Assembly: GCA_017482055.1 (NCBI GenBank)
Contig: JAFUOH010000001.1
Location: 1-64,000 of the forward strand
DNA: 64,000 nucleotides
DNA from: Clostridia bacterium
Lineage (GTDB): Bacteria > Bacillota > Clostridia > Oscillospirales > CAG-272
Reading direction: 5' to 3'
The notes below the pieces were generated by a model, which saw only the letters and a program-made list of their open reading frames with translations, made no database searches and was not told the origin of the DNA. Made by a program: the position numbers and the translations under genes. Shown in pieces: positions 6,624 through 15,717 of the stretch (within the stretch, counting starts at the first letter, position 1; every line of letters starts with the position of its first letter).

Positions 6624-8371
6624 TATCAATGTGGAAATATCTAAAACGCTATTTACCTTACGCAATTCTCGCCGCGTTGTTTATGATATGCGAGGTCATG
6701 ATGGATTTGATCCAGCCCGAGATCATGAGCAAGATCGTGGACGATGGTGTGCTGGGAATCAAAACAGGCGGTGTTGGCGATCTTCATTTGATCCTGCGCT
6801 TGGGGCTCATCATGATTGGTCTTGTGCTGTTCGGCGGCCTTTGCGGTTCGCTGAATAACGTGTTTGTTCATATGACGGGGCAGAATATCGGAAACAAGAT
6901 CCGAAAAGACTGTTTTCGTAACATTATGACCTTTTCTTTCCCGCAAGTCGATCGGTTTGGAACGGGTTCTCTCGTAACAAGAGTAACGAACGATATCACA
7001 CAGGTTCAGAATTTTGTCTCACAGTTCGTGCGCGGAATGATCCGCACCTCTATGCTGATGTTTGGAAGTATATTCTTTATGTTCCGTCTCAACCATCAGT
7101 TTGGTCTGATCGTACTGTGTGCTTTTCCATTGGTTGTTGGTTGCCTCGCATTTTGTCTCTCCAAGGCAAATCCTCTCTTTTCGAAGCTTCAGGCGCATTT
7201 GGATAAGATCAATGCCATTATGCAGGAGGATATATCAGGTATCCGTATGATCAAAGCGTGCGTCCGCGAGGTATACGAAAAGATCCGGTTCGGAAAAGCA
7301 AACGGAGAACTCATCAAGACCCAGCTTCAGGTTCTTGTGATCTTTGCTTTTATGAATCCTGTGATGAATATTTTGATGAATGTGGTCGTCGTGCTGATCC
7401 TTCTCGCAGGCTCATATCAGGTCGAGGCGGGGATGGGTACAACGCCTGGCAATATTATGGCGGCAATTACTTACACGACACAGCTACTCAACGGTATTTT
7501 GATGCTGGTGATGCTGTTTCAGAACATTTCGCGCGGTATTGCATCGTGGAAACGTGTCAAAGAGATCCTTCACAGCTCTCCCGAACTGAAGGACGGTGCC
7601 TTCGACGGTAAGACTGAAATATGTGGACAGATCGAATTTCGTGATGTTTCTTTCGCATATCCCGGAACAGGTAAAAATGTTCTTTCCCATATCAATCTGA
7701 CCGTGCATCCCGGCGAGACGGTTGCCGTTATGGGCGCAACGGGGTGCGGCAAAACAACGCTGATCAATCTGATTCCGCGTTTTTATGACGTAACCGAAGG
7801 AACCGTCCTTGTTGACGGCGTGGATGTTCGTGAATACAACCAAACCGCCCTGCGTGATAAGGTCGCCGTCGCTCTGCAAAAGAGCGAGCTGTTCAGTGAA
7901 ACGATCGCCGAAAATATTGCGTGGGGTGCTCCCGACGCGGATGAAAAAGCAATCTGTGCCGCAGCAGTCGTCGCGCAAGCCGATAGCTTTATCGGTAAGA
8001 CCAAGGTTGGCTACCATACAGCGGTTGCCGAGCGAGGCATGAGTCTGTCGGGCGGTCAAAAACAACGTATCTCTATTGCCCGCGCGATCCTGAAAAATGC
8101 GGAAATTCTGATATTCGATGACTCCACCAGTGCTCTTGATCTGAGGACGGAAGCAGATTTGTATGAGGCGTTGAATAAAACGGCTCCCCAAAGTACGAAG
8201 ATCATCGTGGCACAGCGTATCGCATCGGTTCGCCGTGCAGATAGGATCGTGGTGCTGGAAAACGGTGGGATCGGTGCGGTGGGTACGCATGATGAACTGA
8301 TGTACTCCTGCCAAACCTACCGCGATATTTATGATTCTCAAATGGGAGAGGAGGCGGAGAGCCATGCGTGA
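6620..8371 (+). CDS. ABC transporter, exporter-type half-transporter with degenerate ATP site
   Basis: A fused membrane-ATPase half-transporter of 583 residues. Residues about 1-320 form the six-helix type IV membrane domain and 335-575 the nucleotide-binding domain, with Walker A GATGCGKTT near 372, signature SLSGGQKQR near 475 and Walker B ILIFDDST near 496. The catalytic Glu after Walker B is Asp, which marks the degenerate site of heterodimeric exporters. The start is GTG at 6620, seven bases after AAAGGT and overlapping the MarR stop by four bases; an ATG at 6629 is the alternative. Its partner is the next gene. Substrate is unknown: drug export is the default reading, but the iron uptake cargo nearby also allows a siderophore role. 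Confidence 0.9.
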   Translation: MISMWKYLKRYLPYAILAALFMICEVMMDLIQPEIMSKIVDDGVLGIKTGGVGDLHLILRLGLIMIGLVLFGGLCGSLNNVFVHMTGQNIGNKIRKDCFRNIMTFSFPQVDRFGTGSLVTRVTNDITQVQNFVSQFVRGMIRTSMLMFGSIFFMFRLNHQFGLIVLCAFPLVVGCLAFCLSKANPLFSKLQAHLDKINAIMQEDISGIRMIKACVREVYEKIRFGKANGELIKTQLQVLVIFAFMNPVMNILMNVVVVLILLAGSYQVEAGMGTTPGNIMAAITYTTQLLNGILMLVMLFQNISRGIASWKRVKEILHSSPELKDGAFDGKTEICGQIEFRDVSFAYPGTGKNVLSHINLTVHPGETVAVMGATGCGKTTLINLIPRFYDVTEGTVLVDGVDVREYNQTALRDKVAVALQKSELFSETIAENIAWGAPDADEKAICAAAVVAQADSFIGKTKVGYHTAVAERGMSLSGGQKQRISIARAILKNAEILIFDDSTSALDLRTEADLYEALNKTAPQSTKIIVAQRIASVRRADRIVVLENGGIGAVGTHDELMYSCQTYRDIYDSQMGEEAESHA

Positions 8372-10175
8372 ACCGAAGCTTGAAGAACGCAATATACCCG
8401 GCATGATGAATCGAAACGCAAGATTTGCCGAGGTGGAGCACGCCGAGCATATCGGGAAGACGCTTATGCGCATTCTGACGTATTTTGCTCACGAAAAATT
8501 TATTGTGATCGCAATGCTTCTGATCGTTGTGTTCGGAACGCTTTGCGGTATTTATGCGCCAAGCCTGCAAAGCACAGCGATTGACATTATCGCAGGAGAA
8601 GCGGACGGAAACTTTGCAAGAACGCTTTGTTTTATGGTAGCTGTCTATCTTCTTTACGGTATTGGCCAACTTTTGCAAGGGCTCCTCAGTGCCAAGCTCA
8701 GCCAGCGTCTTGTCAAGAGGATGCGCGAGGAATTATTCGGAAAGATCATTGATCTTCCGATCCGTTATCTTGACAGCCATTCGCACGGTGATGTGATGAG
8801 CCGTATGACCAACGATATCGAGAACATCTCAACGACCGTATCGCAATCGCTTCCGTCGCTCTTTTCGGGGGTGTTGACCGTGATCGGAACGGTTGCCATT
8901 ATGTTCTGGTATTGCTGGCAGCTCGCTCTGCTCAGCCTTCTCACCGTTGTATTGACCGTGCTTGCTACCAAGATACTGTCAAACAGAGTTCGGAAATTCT
9001 CTCGCAAGAGACAAGTCCTTCTCGGTCAGCTCAACGGAACAGTGGAGGAAATGATCTCGGGTTATCGTACCGTAGTTGCTTACAATCATCAGGATGAGAT
9101 CACGGATGATTTTTGCACGACCTCGGATTCGCTGACCAAGGCAGGTATCCGAACCGATATTTTCAGCGGTGTTATGGGACCGATCATGAACTGTATCGGT
9201 AATATTGGCTTTGTGATTATTGCCGCATTTGGCGGATATTTCTCGGTGAACGGTTTGATCTCGGTGGGCGTTATTTCCGCATTTATTGTTTATGCCAAGC
9301 AGTTCAGCCGTCCCATCAACGAGATCGCACAAATATACGGCCAGCTTCAAACTGCAATTGCAGGCGCAGAGCGAGTCTTTACCGTTTTGGATGAGGCAAA
9401 CGAGGATATGACGGGTGAGGAGCTTACCATTCACAAAAAAGCTGACGTAACCTTCCGAAACGTGCAATTTTCCTACACGCCCGGCCGCCCTGTGCTTCAC
9501 GATTTTACTTTGACCGTGCCGTCAGGGAAAAAGGTTGCATTGGTCGGCTCGACGGGCAGCGGAAAGACTACGGTTGTCAACCTCTTGATGCGATATTACG
9601 ATATCGACAGCGGTGACATCATGATTGGAGATCAGAATATAGCAGACGTTTCAAGAGACAGTCTGCGCAAAAAGGTGGCAATCGTTTTGCAGGATACCGT
9701 CCTGTTTTCGGATACGATACGAAGCAATCTGAAATACGCGAATGAGAATGTCACCGAAGAAGAACTTGCCAAAGCTGTCGAAATGAGCCGTTGCTCGGAA
9801 ATGCTCGATGCGCTTCCCGAAGGATACGACACAAAGCTTACTGCGTCGGGGGCAAACATCAGCCAAGGACAGCGGCAGCTTCTAGCTATCGCTCGTGCAT
9901 TCGTAGCTGATCCCGAAATTCTGATTCTCGATGAAGCAACCTCAAACGTCGATACAAGAACTGAAAAGGCAATTCAGGATGCGATGCAAAAGGTCATGCA
10001 AAACCGAACCAGCATTGTTATCGCACACCGCCTCTCCACGATCCGAGATGCTGATATGATCGTGGTTATGGACGGGGGAAGAATTGCAGAATGCGGCAAT
10101 CACGAGGAATTGCTCTTGCAAAAGGGCAGATATTACGATCTGTATATGACGCAGTACGCCGGCTTTGCCACTTGA
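8364..10175 (+). CDS. ABC transporter, exporter-type half-transporter with canonical ATP site
   Basis: Second half of the heterodimer, 603 residues. A 45-residue cytoplasmic N-terminus precedes the six-helix membrane domain (about 45-330) and the ATPase domain, with Walker A GSTGSGKTT near 395, Walker B ILILDEAT near 519 with the catalytic Glu, and the signature altered to ISQGQ near 499. In heterodimers a changed signature in one subunit pairs with a changed catalytic residue in the other, leaving one working site, exactly as seen here. The start ATG at 8364 follows GGAGG and overlaps the upstream stop by eight bases; an upstream in-frame start lacks a ribosome site. Confidence 0.9.
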   Translation: MREPKLEERNIPGMMNRNARFAEVEHAEHIGKTLMRILTYFAHEKFIVIAMLLIVVFGTLCGIYAPSLQSTAIDIIAGEADGNFARTLCFMVAVYLLYGIGQLLQGLLSAKLSQRLVKRMREELFGKIIDLPIRYLDSHSHGDVMSRMTNDIENISTTVSQSLPSLFSGVLTVIGTVAIMFWYCWQLALLSLLTVVLTVLATKILSNRVRKFSRKRQVLLGQLNGTVEEMISGYRTVVAYNHQDEITDDFCTTSDSLTKAGIRTDIFSGVMGPIMNCIGNIGFVIIAAFGGYFSVNGLISVGVISAFIVYAKQFSRPINEIAQIYGQLQTAIAGAERVFTVLDEANEDMTGEELTIHKKADVTFRNVQFSYTPGRPVLHDFTLTVPSGKKVALVGSTGSGKTTVVNLLMRYYDIDSGDIMIGDQNIADVSRDSLRKKVAIVLQDTVLFSDTIRSNLKYANENVTEEELAKAVEMSRCSEMLDALPEGYDTKLTASGANISQGQRQLLAIARAFVADPEILILDEATSNVDTRTEKAIQDAMQKVMQNRTSIVIAHRLSTIRDADMIVVMDGGRIAECGNHEELLLQKGRYYDLYMTQYAGFAT

Positions 10176-10190
10176 CCAAGGAGTTGAAAA

Positions 10191-11108
10191 ATGAATGTCG
10201 TAGAACGAAAAGAATATATTTACTCCAATCATACCGGCGATGCGATCATGACAGCTTACGAGGTATTTCCGGGTGTGGAGCTGGTGTTTAATTCTGTACA
10301 TATGAATCAATTTAACCGCGGGGAAGGAAATGTGGGAAACTATATTGAGATCCACCATTGCCGCGAAGGAAGAATCGAGCAGGAATTCGGAGAGGAAAAT
10401 CTGTATTTGATGCCCGGAGATCTCTCCGTTGCCATCCGTAAACAGTCGATGGATGCTTATAGCTTTCCTTTGCATCATTATCACGGAATTACCATCGCGA
10501 TCAACACGGATATTATGCCAAGAAGCTTTTCAGAGTTTTTAGGGGATGTGCTCGTTGAACCATTAGCCGTTGCGGGAAAACTGTGCGGCGATAATCAGTT
10601 CTTTGTTTTGCGCGGAGAAAAGTATATTGAACATATCTTTTCCGAACTTTACTCCGCGCCCGAAAAGGGACGGATCGGATACTTTAAAGTAAAGATCATG
10701 GAGCTGTTTTTAATTTTGAACGAGCTTGATCTTAGACAAGGCGAAGCCCCTGCTCATTCTGTTCCGCGCTCCAAGGTTGCACTTGCAAAGCGAGTAGCAG
10801 AGCATCTTGCGGAGCATATGGATGAACATATTACGATCCCCGAGCTTGCTAAGCAATTTGGGGTGTCGGGAACACACCTACAAAATGCCTTCAAGAGTGT
10901 TTACGGAGTTCCCGTGTACGCCTATATCCGTATTCAAAAAATGCAGGCGGCAGCAGAGCGTCTGATCAACAGTGATTGTTCGATCCTGCAGATTGCAAGT
11001 GAATTTGGTTACGATAACAGCAGTAAGTTTACCGCGGCTTTTCGTGAGATCATGGGAGAGTCGCCACGCGATTACAGGAGATTGCATTCCAAGCTCGAAA
11101 CTGAATAG
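10191..11108 (+). CDS. AraC family transcriptional regulator
   Basis: A 305-residue regulator. The N-terminal part (about 1-180) is a ligand-binding cupin-like domain with a His-rich segment (IEIHHCREGRIEQEF, FPLHHYHGI). The C-terminal 100 residues hold two helix-turn-helix motifs (ITIPELAKQFGVSGTHLQNAF and ILQIASEFGYDNSSKFTAAF), ending in the conserved GESPRDYRR. It begins 15 bases after the ABC pair with AAGGAG upstream and is followed by a strong terminator, so it is the last gene of the MarR-ABC operon. AraC proteins next to exporter-fold ABC pairs and iron uptake genes often sense siderophores, as YbtA does for yersiniabactin. That role here is inference. Confidence 0.88.
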   Translation: MNVVERKEYIYSNHTGDAIMTAYEVFPGVELVFNSVHMNQFNRGEGNVGNYIEIHHCREGRIEQEFGEENLYLMPGDLSVAIRKQSMDAYSFPLHHYHGITIAINTDIMPRSFSEFLGDVLVEPLAVAGKLCGDNQFFVLRGEKYIEHIFSELYSAPEKGRIGYFKVKIMELFLILNELDLRQGEAPAHSVPRSKVALAKRVAEHLAEHMDEHITIPELAKQFGVSGTHLQNAFKSVYGVPVYAYIRIQKMQAAAERLINSDCSILQIASEFGYDNSSKFTAAFREIMGESPRDYRRLHSKLETE

Positions 11109-11110
11109 TG

Positions 11111-11141
11111 AAAGCCATCGGTAAAATCCGATGGCTTTCTG
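11111..11141 (+). terminator. Intrinsic terminator after the AraC gene
   Basis: Eleven-base arms AAAGCCATCGG (11111-11121) and CCGATGGCTTT (11128-11138) enclose a six-base loop, followed by a short T-rich tail. It separates the MarR-ABC-AraC transcript from the iron uptake operon. Confidence 0.8.
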
Positions 11142-11251
11142 CTCCAAAAAACAACTGATTTTTTGGATAATTTCTTTTTGGTTTGGATTGTTTTTGTGAT
11201 TGATTCGGTCTGAAATTAAATTAACTTGGAGTAGAAATTAATACCCAAAAA

Positions 11252-11320
11252 TGATATAATTTACAATATCGGATTTCGTTCCGATTTTTATTCAGACAGC
11301 TGGTTAGTGCTTGCTAACCA
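11252..11320 (+). promoter_or_regulatory. Promoter and DtxR-like inverted repeat of the iron uptake operon
   Basis: An extended -10 box TGATATAAT lies at 11252-11260; no good -35 is visible, which fits an extended -10 promoter. Downstream, in the leader, is a perfect inverted repeat TGGTTAG (11301-11307), six bases, CTAACCA (11314-11320). GGTTAG/CTAACC resembles the core of iron-responsive DtxR/IdeR sites. Placed before an iron-siderophore transporter it is a plausible iron operator; a simple mRNA hairpin is the alternative. Confidence 0.5.
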
Positions 11321-11349
11321 ATGCAGAAAGGAGAATCCAATCTACATAA

Positions 11350-12381
11350 ATGTTCAAAAAATTATGCAGTAAAAGCTGGTTCAGCACAGTGATACTTGCA
11401 GGTTTGCTTTTCATATTTTCCGCCCTGTCCCTGTTTGTGGGGGTCATTGATATGAACATCGGTGATCTTTTCGCCGGTGGGGAGAAGCTGGAGCTGTTCT
11501 TCATCACTCGATTGCCACGCCTATTGGCAATTCTGTGCACAGGAACAGGACTGAGTGTCGCAGGACTTATTATGCAACAGCTTTGTATGAACAAATTCGT
11601 TTCCCCGTCAACGGGTGCGACGCTTTCCTCTGCAAAGTTTGGAATTTGTTTGGCTCTTGTATTCCTTCCGGCATCCTTGACAAGTCTTTGGACGAGAGCA
11701 ATTTTTTCCTTCGTCTTTGCTATCCTCGGAACATGGATTTTCGTTTGGTTCGTACAGCGAATTCAGTTCAAGGACACGGTCATGGTTCCGCTGGTCGGCA
11801 TTATGTTCGGTAATATCATCAACGGCGTAACGAGCTTTGTTGCCTATAAATACGAGATCACGCAGGCACTCTCGTCCTGGGAAATAGGACATTTCTCAAT
11901 GGTGCTTCGCGGAAGATACGAGATCGTATATCTGGTAGTACCGCTTTTGATTCTGGCATTTATTTTTGCCAACCATTTTAATATTGTTGGAATGGGAAAG
12001 GATTTTTCGCAGAATCTCGGCGTTAATTACAAGTTTGTGCTTTTCCTCGGTCTGACGATAGCAGCGGCAATTACCGCAAGTATCGTGGTTGTTGTCGGTG
12101 AGATTTCTTACATCGGTCTTATCATCCCAAATATGATTGCTATGTTTAAGGGCGATAAAATCCGTGGAACGCTTGTGGATACAGCGCTGGCAGGAGCGTT
12201 GTTCGTTCTGATATGCGATATCCTTGCAAGAATCGTGATCTTCCCATATGAGGTCGCCATCCAGTTGATCGTCGGTATCTTCGGAAGCATACTGTTCCTT
12301 TTCATACTGTTCCGCAAATTGAAGCACGGACGCAAAGCGATCCGCCTTAGCAAAAAAGAGAAAGGCGGTGAGGGCGCATGA
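11350..12381 (+). CDS. FecCD-family iron-siderophore ABC permease (first subunit)
   Basis: A 343-residue membrane protein with about nine to ten hydrophobic helices, of the BtuC/FecCD family. Visible family motifs are RLPRLLAILCTGTGLSVAGLIMQ near residue 54 and the cytoplasmic GEISYIGLIIPN loop near residue 249 that contacts the ATPase. It resembles the FatD/CeuB/YclN side of such pairs. It imports ferric siderophore with the next three genes. The start is fixed at ATG 11350 because an in-frame stop directly precedes it. The nearest AAAGGAG is an unusually long 16 bases upstream, so initiation may be weak. It overlaps the next gene by four bases. Confidence 0.9.
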   Translation: MFKKLCSKSWFSTVILAGLLFIFSALSLFVGVIDMNIGDLFAGGEKLELFFITRLPRLLAILCTGTGLSVAGLIMQQLCMNKFVSPSTGATLSSAKFGICLALVFLPASLTSLWTRAIFSFVFAILGTWIFVWFVQRIQFKDTVMVPLVGIMFGNIINGVTSFVAYKYEITQALSSWEIGHFSMVLRGRYEIVYLVVPLLILAFIFANHFNIVGMGKDFSQNLGVNYKFVLFLGLTIAAAITASIVVVVGEISYIGLIIPNMIAMFKGDKIRGTLVDTALAGALFVLICDILARIVIFPYEVAIQLIVGIFGSILFLFILFRKLKHGRKAIRLSKKEKGGEGA

Positions 12382-13361
12382 AACTGACAAAGCAACAATG
12401 GAATATCATCAAGCTCATAGCTCTTGCCGTTTTGGTTTTGGGAGTGATCGCCGCATTTATGTTCATCGGTGTTAATTTTGAAAAGCCCAAGCTTGTTCAG
12501 TTCGCTATGAAGCTGCGTGCTCCCAAGCTGATCGCTATGCTGGTCGGTGCATTTGCCATAGGAGCGGCTTCGATCGTTTTCCAATCCATCATCAACAACC
12601 GTATCGTAACCCCGTGTCTGCTCGGTATGAATTCACTTTACACGTTGATTCATACGCTGATCTTTTTTGCACTCGGCTCGGGCAGTATCTTCGCCGCAAA
12701 CGATAACATCGCCTATGTGATTGACTTGATCGTTATGACGGTAGTTGCTACGTTCATTTACGGATATCTGTTTAAGAAAACCAACTACAACGTCCTGTAC
12801 GTGCTGCTCATCGGAACGGTGTTGTCATCCTTGTTTGGAAGTATTCAATCGTCTATGATATTCGTTATGGATCCGAATGAGTACGATATTCTTCTTGAAA
12901 CGCTGGTGGCAAGCTTTGATAATATCAATACGGAGATCATTGTATTTTCTATGATAGTGCTTGCGGCTGTTGCAATTTTCCTTCGCAAAGATCTGAAGCT
13001 GCTTGATGTGATCACTCTTGGAAAGGAGCAAGCCATCAATCTCGGTGTAGATTACGACAGAGTGGTTCGCAGACTCTTGATTGGTGTTACGCTTTGCATC
13101 GCTGTAGCAACAGCAATGATCGGACCGATCTCCTTCCTTGGATTGATCATAGCAAATCTCGCAAGGCAGTTCCTCAAAACCTACCGTCATTCACACTTGA
13201 TTATCGGTTCGGGTCTGATCGGAATGTTAGCCCTTGTGGGAAGCCAATGCCTGGTCGAGCGTGTATTTGAATATTCTGTTCCGGTCAGCGTGTTTATTAC
13301 TATCGGTGGTGGCGTTTATTTCTTATGGTTGCTCCTCCGTGGAAAGAGAGGTTCGATATGA
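12378..13361 (+). CDS. FecCD-family iron-siderophore ABC permease (second subunit)
   Basis: A 327-residue polytopic protein of the same family as its upstream neighbour, more like the FatC/YclO side. Motifs include KLRAPKLIAMLVGAFAIGAAS near residue 40 and the ATPase-coupling loop GPISFLGLIIANLAR near residue 238. With the preceding permease it forms the heterodimeric channel. Its ATG overlaps the upstream stop (ATGA), and its own stop overlaps the ATPase start in the same way, so all three are translated in a coupled manner. Confidence 0.9.
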   Translation: MKLTKQQWNIIKLIALAVLVLGVIAAFMFIGVNFEKPKLVQFAMKLRAPKLIAMLVGAFAIGAASIVFQSIINNRIVTPCLLGMNSLYTLIHTLIFFALGSGSIFAANDNIAYVIDLIVMTVVATFIYGYLFKKTNYNVLYVLLIGTVLSSLFGSIQSSMIFVMDPNEYDILLETLVASFDNINTEIIVFSMIVLAAVAIFLRKDLKLLDVITLGKEQAINLGVDYDRVVRRLLIGVTLCIAVATAMIGPISFLGLIIANLARQFLKTYRHSHLIIGSGLIGMLALVGSQCLVERVFEYSVPVSVFITIGGGVYFLWLLLRGKRGSI

Positions 13362-14110
13362 ATGTCAAAGAGCTTATAAAAAAATATGACGGAAAAGCCG
13401 TTGTGGACTCAGTCAGCTTTGAAATACATAAAGGAAAAGTCACTTCGCTGATTGGTCCCAACGGAGCGGGAAAATCCACAGTTATGGGAATGATTTCCCG
13501 TCTCGTTGCCAAGGATGCAGGGCTCATCAGCTTTGAGGGCAAGGATCTGTCCGAGTGGAAAAGCCGAGAGCTTGCCAAACGCCTGGCGATACTGACACAG
13601 CACAATAACGTGCAAATGAAATTGACTGTCAAGGAACTGGTTTCGTTCGGTCGCTTTCCTTATTCGGGAAGCCGATTGACCGAAGAAGATCACGAGATCA
13701 TTGCCAAAGCGATCGATTATATGGAGCTTGGTGGATTTGAAGACCGATACATCGACGAATTATCGGGCGGTCAGCGGCAAAGAGCATACATCGCGATGGT
13801 CATTGCACAGGACACCGAGTATATTCTTCTCGATGAGCCGACAAACAATCTTGATATCTACCATGCGACCAATATGATGAAAATCGTCCGCCGCCTTTGT
13901 GACGAGCTTGGAAAAACGGTCATCCTTGTTCTTCATGAGATCAATTATGCCGCATTTTATTCGGATTACATCTGCGCTTTTGTGGATGGAAAGATCGCAA
14001 AATACGGAACGGTCAATGAGGTGATGAACAAAGAAACACTTTCGAAGATCTACAACGTAGATTTTCAGATCATGGAAATCGATGGCAAGCCGCTTTCGAT
14101 TTACTACTAA
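13358..14110 (+). CDS. Iron-siderophore ABC transporter ATPase
   Basis: A 250-residue ATPase of the FepC/YclP type. Walker A GPNGAGKST is near residue 35, the Q-loop falls in TQHNNVQMKLTV, the signature LSGGQRQRAYIAM is near 134, Walker B YILLDEPTNNLD near 155 and the switch His in VLHEINYA near 192. It powers the two FecCD permeases. I chose ATG 13358, which follows AGAGAGG and overlaps the upstream stop; an in-frame start at 13325 would add eleven unsupported residues. Family assignment is firm; the exact siderophore is not readable. Confidence 0.92.
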   Translation: MNVKELIKKYDGKAVVDSVSFEIHKGKVTSLIGPNGAGKSTVMGMISRLVAKDAGLISFEGKDLSEWKSRELAKRLAILTQHNNVQMKLTVKELVSFGRFPYSGSRLTEEDHEIIAKAIDYMELGGFEDRYIDELSGGQRQRAYIAMVIAQDTEYILLDEPTNNLDIYHATNMMKIVRRLCDELGKTVILVLHEINYAAFYSDYICAFVDGKIAKYGTVNEVMNKETLSKIYNVDFQIMEIDGKPLSIYY

Positions 14111-14160
14111 CCTTGATGGTTTTATTAAAAAATATATAAATGTAAAGGAGATTTGAAACC

Positions 14161-15174
14161 ATGAAAAAAATTCTTGCACTTATGCTCGCCGCCGTTATGA
14201 TGATGTTTTGTCTCGTAGCGTGCAACAATGCCACCGACAATGACGGAACAGGCACTAATGACGGCACCGAAAACAACACCGAAAACAACACCGAAAACAA
14301 TACTCAGAAGCCCGAAAAAATCACGATCACTTGCATTGACGGTTCCAGAGATGAAAAAGAAATTCAGCTTGAAGTTCCATATGATCCTCAGAAGATCGCC
14401 GTATGCGATATGGCAGCTCTCGACATTCTTGTAAACCTTGGTTTGGAAGATCGTATTGTCTGCGTTGCCACCACCACACTTGATTATCTTGTGGATAAGG
14501 TTGAGGGCATTCCTACTTGCGGCACGATCAAAACTCCCGATGCGGAAACCATTATGAAATACGAGCCCGACCTCATTTTCATGGGCGGTCGCGGCAGCGA
14601 CTATTACGCAACCCTTTCCGAGATTGCTCCCGTTGTACGTCTGACCGTCAGCGGTAATGTCGTAGAAGGCACGATCAAGAACGCACAGACCATCGCATCT
14701 ATTTTCGGCAAAACCGAAGAAATGAACGCAAAGGTTTCCTCTTATAACGAGAGAATCGAAGCACTTCAGGCATTCGCAAAAGGCAAATCCGCTATCGTCG
14801 GTATGGTAACCAGCGGCGGCTTTAACGTAACCGGCAACAGCGGACGTTGTTCGATCATCGGCAACGAGATTGGCTTTGCTAACGTTGGTGTTGATAAAGA
14901 GTCCGAGGATGCTTCGCACGGTAATCTCTCCTCTTTTGAATACATTCTTCAGAAAAATCCTCAGTACATCTTTGTTATGGATAGAGATGCAGCAACCGGT
15001 GGTGCTTCTACCGCAGCAGAAGTAATGAACAACGAGGTTATCAATCAGACGATTGCTGCCAAGAACGGAAACGTTGTCATTCTTGCGCGTCCGAGCGTTT
15101 GGTATACCGCAGAAGGCGGCTTTACTGCTCTCGGTATGATGCTGGAAGATCTTGAAAATGCACTTCTGAAATAA
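14161..15174 (+). CDS. Iron-siderophore substrate-binding lipoprotein
   Basis: A 337-residue lipoprotein. A signal peptide of about 20 residues ends in the lipobox LVAC, so Cys21 is lipidated and holds the protein on the outer face of the membrane. A flexible Asn/Thr/Glu linker follows, built from repeats of ENNT (DNA repeat AACAACACCGAAAAC near 14272-14310). The rest is the TroA/FepB-type two-lobed binding domain (KIAVCDMAALDILVNLGL, EPDLIFMGGR). It captures ferric siderophore, likely catecholate by similarity to CeuE/YclQ-type proteins, and delivers it to the FecCD permease. AAAGGAG lies before the ATG, and a terminator follows. Confidence 0.9.
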   Translation: MKKILALMLAAVMMMFCLVACNNATDNDGTGTNDGTENNTENNTENNTQKPEKITITCIDGSRDEKEIQLEVPYDPQKIAVCDMAALDILVNLGLEDRIVCVATTTLDYLVDKVEGIPTCGTIKTPDAETIMKYEPDLIFMGGRGSDYYATLSEIAPVVRLTVSGNVVEGTIKNAQTIASIFGKTEEMNAKVSSYNERIEALQAFAKGKSAIVGMVTSGGFNVTGNSGRCSIIGNEIGFANVGVDKESEDASHGNLSSFEYILQKNPQYIFVMDRDAATGGASTAAEVMNNEVINQTIAAKNGNVVILARPSVWYTAEGGFTALGMMLEDLENALLK

Positions 15175-15183
15175 TATTATTAT

Positions 15184-15218
15184 AGGCGGTTAAGCACTTT
15201 TAGAGCTTAACCGCCTTG
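15184..15218 (+). terminator. Intrinsic terminator of the iron uptake operon
   Basis: Twelve-base perfect arms, AGGCGGTTAAGC (15184-15195) and its complement (15205-15216), enclose a nine-base loop, followed by TTGTTCATTTTG. It ends the four-gene operon. Confidence 0.85.
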
Positions 15219-15267
15219 TTCATTTTGTTATCGCTATTCAACTGTATGGAATAATGTGAGGAATGTT

Positions 15268-15513
15268 TTAATCTAAAGGTTTGTATTCTGTTACTGCTTT
15301 TAAATATGCTTCGGGATCGCCATTCAAAATAAGGTCGGCGTATTCAAACGGAGCGTTGTAAATCAGATAGTCAAGTTCTGACCGTTCATACATATTACGA
15401 GCAACTTCATTCTCAACGGCAATGGTATCAATCGCAATCATACCACCATCGGTAAATTTCAGCTCCACACAGCAGTTATCGAAGTTATATTCGCAAGATA
15501 TAAGGCGTTTCAT
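15268..15513 (-). CDS. DUF6061 family protein
   Basis: An 81-residue acidic protein starting MKRLISCEYNFDNCC, which I recognise as the DUF6061 type common in Clostridia accessory regions. No catalytic motif, signal or membrane segment is visible, and its function is unknown. The ATG at 15513 follows GGAGG; an in-frame start at 15528 lies before that site and is unlikely. It is read towards the iron uptake operon, and the two transcripts converge. Such genes are often found beside integrative elements, so it may mark the right end of the acquired region. Confidence 0.7.
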   Translation of the reverse strand: MKRLISCEYNFDNCCVELKFTDGGMIAIDTIAVENEVARNMYERSELDYLIYNAPFEYADLILNGDPEAYLKAVTEYKPLD

Positions 15514-15576
15514 AGGGTTTACCTCCAAAATTTGTTTTATGGAAGTAATGTAAGCGTGGGTTTTGGTATGGTATCT

Positions 15577-15717
15577 TTAAGTTTGGGAAACTCCCGCTTC
15601 CCATTTCGAGATAGCCTGCGCCGATACGCCTATCTTTGCCGCGGCTTCTTCCTGGGTAAGTCCGAGATTTTTACGGTGATTTCGCAGCTTTTCTCCGAAT
15701 ATTTTTTGATCTAACAT
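15577..15717 (-). pseudogene. Truncated XRE-family helix-turn-helix regulator
   Basis: A 46-residue reading frame from ATG 15717 (GGAGG upstream) encodes an almost complete XRE helix-turn-helix: EKLRNHRKNLGLTQEEAAAKIGVSAQAISKWEAG. It stops at once after the recognition helix, at VSQT. Relatives continue with the fifth helix and an effector or dimerization domain. The gene is most likely cut by a deletion or insertion between 15530 and 15577. A minimal DNA-binding peptide remains possible. Confidence 0.65.

Noticed and set aside
336..15562. A 14-base match in opposite orientation between 336-349 and 15549-15562, which could be paired ends of the element
   Set aside because: Several 14-base matches are expected by chance in a window of this size. 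The left copy is explained by the recombinase operator repeat, and no target duplication is visible.
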